From Thiobacillaceae bacterium (GTDB lineage Bacteria; Pseudomonadota; Gammaproteobacteria; Burkholderiales; Thiobacillaceae), in the NCBI GenBank assembly GCA_012274165.1, contig JAAPAA010000372.1, positions 1-8,703 on the forward strand: a stretch of 8,703 nt of DNA, read 5' to 3'. A program made the position numbers and the translations under genes. Position 1 is the first letter of the stretch, and each line of letters opens with the position of its first letter. The notes beneath the pieces were generated by a model. It worked only from the letters and a program-made list of their open reading frames with translations. It searched no databases and was not told the origin of the DNA. Positions 6,684-8,703 of this stretch are shown piece by piece.

Positions 6684-8032
6684 GCGACGCCAAACAAAAA
6701 ATACTGTTGGTGGAAGACGACCCCGGGCTGCAAAAGCAGCTCAAATGGAGCTTGAGCGATTACGAGCTGGTGGTCGCCGACGACCGCGACAGCGCCATCA
6801 CCCAGCTGCGCCGGCACGAACCCGCCGTGGTGCTGCTCGATCTGGGCCTGCCGCCCGATGCCGATGGCGCGACCGAGGGGCTGGCCACCCTGCAGCAGAT
6901 CCTGTCGCTCGCCCCCGCCACCAAGATCATCGTCGTCACCGGCAACCTCGATCGCAGCAATGCCGTTAAAGCGATCCGTCTCGGCGCCTACGACTTCTTC
7001 CAGAAACCCTTCGACCCCGACGTATTGGTGCTGATGATCGCCCGTGCGCTGCACCTGCATGCGCTGGAAAACGAAAACCGCATGCTGCTCGCCAGGCAGA
7101 GCGGATCGGCGCTGCGCGGCCTGATCACCAGCAGCGATTCGATGCTAAAAATCTGCCGCACCGTGGAAAAAGTCGCCCCCGCCAATGTCACCGTGCTGCT
7201 GCTGGGCGAATCCGGCACCGGCAAGGAGGTGCTGGCGCACGGCGTGCACGACCTCTCGCCGCGCGTGGGCAAACGCTTTGTCGCGATCAACTGCGCGGCG
7301 ATTCCCGACACCCTGCTGGAATCCGAACTGTTCGGTTATGAAAAAGGCGCGTTCACCGGCGCCGCCAAACAAACCGCCGGCCGTATCGAATACGCCAACG
7401 AAGGCACCCTGTTTCTCGATGAAATCGGCGATCTGCCGCTGCCGCTGCAAGCCAAGTTCCTGCGTTTCCTGCAGGAGCGGGTGATCGAGCGGCTCGGCGG
7501 GCGCGGCGAAATCCCGGTCGACGTACGCGTTGTCTGCGCCACCCACCGCGACCTTGCCGGCATGATCAGGGAAGGCAGCTTCCGCGAAGACCTGTACTAC
7601 CGGCTCTCCGAAATCACCGTGAAAATCCCGCCGCTGCGGGAACGTCCCGGCGACGCCGTATTGCTGGCCCAGGCATTCCTCGAACGCAACGTGCTCGAAC
7701 TGGGCCGCAACATTCGTGGCTTCAGTACCGATGCGATCAATGCACTCGAAGCACATGGCTGGCCGGGCAACGTGCGCGAGCTGGAAAATCTGGTCAAGCG
7801 CGCCACCATCATGGCCGACGGCACCCAGATTACCGCCAGCGATCTCGGCCTCGAGCCCGGTCATGCCGACCCGCAACCGCTCAACCTGCGTCAGGCGCGC
7901 GAAAATGCCGAGCGACAGGCCATCACCCGCGCACTGACCCAGACCGACAACAGTGTCGCGCAGGCCGCCGAGTTGCTGGGCATCACGCGCCCCACCCTGT
8001 ACGACCTGATGGCAAAAATCGGCCTGAAATAA
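6680..8032 (+). CDS. prsR: PEP-CTERM-box response regulator PrsR, sigma-54-dependent activator
   Basis: NtrC-family transcription activator of 450 residues, the cognate regulator of PrsK. The receiver domain (about 4-125) has the acidic pair in LLVEDDP, phospho-acceptor Asp54 (LLDLGLPP) and Lys109 (FFQKPFD). The AAA+ sigma-54 interaction domain (about 145-380) has Walker A GESGTGKE at 176-183, an intact GAFTGA loop at 223-228 that contacts sigma-54, Walker B FLDE with Asp247-Glu248, and WPGNVREL. A Fis-type helix-turn-helix ends the protein (about 405-450; VAQAAELLGITRPTLYDLM). All the parts needed to open RpoN promoters are present. The gene overlaps prsK by 4 nt behind a strong AGGAGG. A target inside this window is the sigma-54 promoter at 3130-3146; that link is inferred from co-location. 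Confidence 0.95.
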   Translation: MSDAKQKILLVEDDPGLQKQLKWSLSDYELVVADDRDSAITQLRRHEPAVVLLDLGLPPDADGATEGLATLQQILSLAPATKIIVVTGNLDRSNAVKAIRLGAYDFFQKPFDPDVLVLMIARALHLHALENENRMLLARQSGSALRGLITSSDSMLKICRTVEKVAPANVTVLLLGESGTGKEVLAHGVHDLSPRVGKRFVAINCAAIPDTLLESELFGYEKGAFTGAAKQTAGRIEYANEGTLFLDEIGDLPLPLQAKFLRFLQERVIERLGGRGEIPVDVRVVCATHRDLAGMIREGSFREDLYYRLSEITVKIPPLRERPGDAVLLAQAFLERNVLELGRNIRGFSTDAINALEAHGWPGNVRELENLVKRATIMADGTQITASDLGLEPGHADPQPLNLRQARENAERQAITRALTQTDNSVAQAAELLGITRPTLYDLMAKIGLK

Positions 8033-8093
8033 GCCCGCCTGCGAACAGCCTGAGCATTCAGCCCCTAATCAACACGCGCAACCTGGACCCACT

Positions 8094-8703
8094 ATGCCCT
8101 CTTCTCACCCCACTTCACGCCTTCTGCTGGCCCTGATTCTGGGCGCCAGCCTATTGACAGCCTGTGGCAGAGAAGACAGCGCCACCCTGGTGAACGAGGC
8201 CAAGGCCAAGCTCGCGGCGGGGCAGTACAAAGCGGCGATGATTCAGCTTAAAAACGCCATCGCCAAGGACGAAAAAAATGCCGAGGCGCGCTTTGAACTG
8301 GGCAAGCTCTATTTCGCCCAACTCGAGCTGGCCAGTGCAGAAAAAGAGTTTCGCCGCGCCCGTGACGCCGGCATTCCCGCCAGCACCGTCAACCCGATGA
8401 TCGCGCGCACGCTGCTGATGCAACAGGAATACCAGCGCGTGCTCGACGAACTCCCCACGCCGACCGACACCAGCGCTGATGCCGCCATCCTGCTGGCACT
8501 GCGCGCCACCGCCGAACTCGGTCTGCGGCACCCGGACGACGCGCGCAAAACACTACAGCGCGCGCAACAGATCGCGCCCAATAATGCCTCGGTTCATCTG
8601 GCGCTGGCTCAGCTGGCTCTGGCGGATGGCAAGCCCCCCCTGGCCATGCAGGAGATCGATCAGGCACTGCGCATCGATCCCAAACACCTGGACAGCCTGT
8701 TGA
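8094..8703 (+). CDS. prsT: XrtA/PEP-CTERM system TPR-repeat lipoprotein PrsT, 5' part
   Basis: The first 203 codons of a gene that runs past the window end. The reading frame is open throughout. The protein starts with a lipoprotein signal peptide (about 1-23) and lipobox LTAC with Cys24; Gly25 at position +2 suggests transfer to the outer membrane. Tandem helical TPR-like repeats follow, for example around residues 34-67 (AKAKLAAGQYKAAMIQLKNA) and 68-100, and again near 155-203. Full-length PrsT proteins are very long, around 900 residues, so most of the gene lies outside. It starts 61 nt after prsR with a weak Shine-Dalgarno (TGGA). The identification rests on the lipobox, the TPR pattern and the canonical prsK-prsR-prsT order. 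Its role in PEP-CTERM or EPS export is presumed from co-occurrence with exosortase systems. Confidence 0.88.
   Translation, partial: MPSSHPTSRLLLALILGASLLTACGREDSATLVNEAKAKLAAGQYKAAMIQLKNAIAKDEKNAEARFELGKLYFAQLELASAEKEFRRARDAGIPASTVNPMIARTLLMQQEYQRVLDELPTPTDTSADAAILLALRATAELGLRHPDDARKTLQRAQQIAPNNASVHLALAQLALADGKPPLAMQEIDQALRIDPKHLDSLL

Noticed and set aside
8033..8093. Separate promoter or terminator between prsR and prsT
   Set aside because: I saw only a 4-bp CTGA/TCAG stem and no -24/-12 or -35/-10 pair. The 61-nt gap is compatible with read-through.
8479..8703. Plus-strand frame reaching the window end
   Set aside because: It is in a different frame from prsT, whose open frame from 8094 carries the lipobox and TPR pattern through the same region.

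Overview
The window looks like chromosomal DNA of a betaproteobacterium. GC is high, with strong G/C preference at third codon positions. It carries a class A PBP1A-type penicillin-binding protein next to the regulatory genes of a PEP-CTERM/exosortase A (XrtA) exopolysaccharide cluster. That pairing suggests an environmental member of the Nitrosomonadales/Thiobacillus/Sulfuricella/Rhodocyclales kind. The genus is an inference and cannot be fixed from the window.

Layout: all genes are on the + strand. Positions 1-157 are an A/T-rich leader with a perfect TATAAT box at 135-140. Then come mrcA/ponA (bifunctional peptidoglycan synthase, ATG at 176 preferred over TTG at 158) and, overlapping it by ATGA, a 191-residue unrecognised protein with a degenerate nucleotidyltransferase-like signature. 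A short junction (3115-3187) follows. It holds a close match to a sigma-54 -24/-12 promoter, a perfect 8-bp inverted repeat overlapping the -24 element, and a 26-codon ORF whose ends overlap both neighbours by 4 nt. A 9-bp inverted repeat lies about 84 bp upstream of the predicted transcription start. After the junction come the XrtA-associated polyprenyl-phosphate sugar-1-phosphate transferase (3188-4582), prsK (membrane histidine kinase, 4605-6683), prsR (sigma-54-dependent response regulator, 6680-8032) and the 5' part of prsT (TPR lipoprotein, from 8094, running off the end).

How the genes fit together: PrsK and PrsR form a two-component pair with overlapping genes. PrsR has an intact GAFTGA loop, so it should activate sigma-54 promoters. 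The only good sigma-54 promoter I find is directly in front of the sugar transferase gene that opens the cluster. This suggests PrsR drives its own cluster (EPS initiation, PrsK/PrsR, PrsT) as a positive feedback loop, as well as the PEP-CTERM genes it is known for elsewhere. The upstream mrcA-hypothetical pair appears to be a separate sigma-70 unit. The families are known; the junction at 3061-3191 is the most interesting and least explained part of the window.
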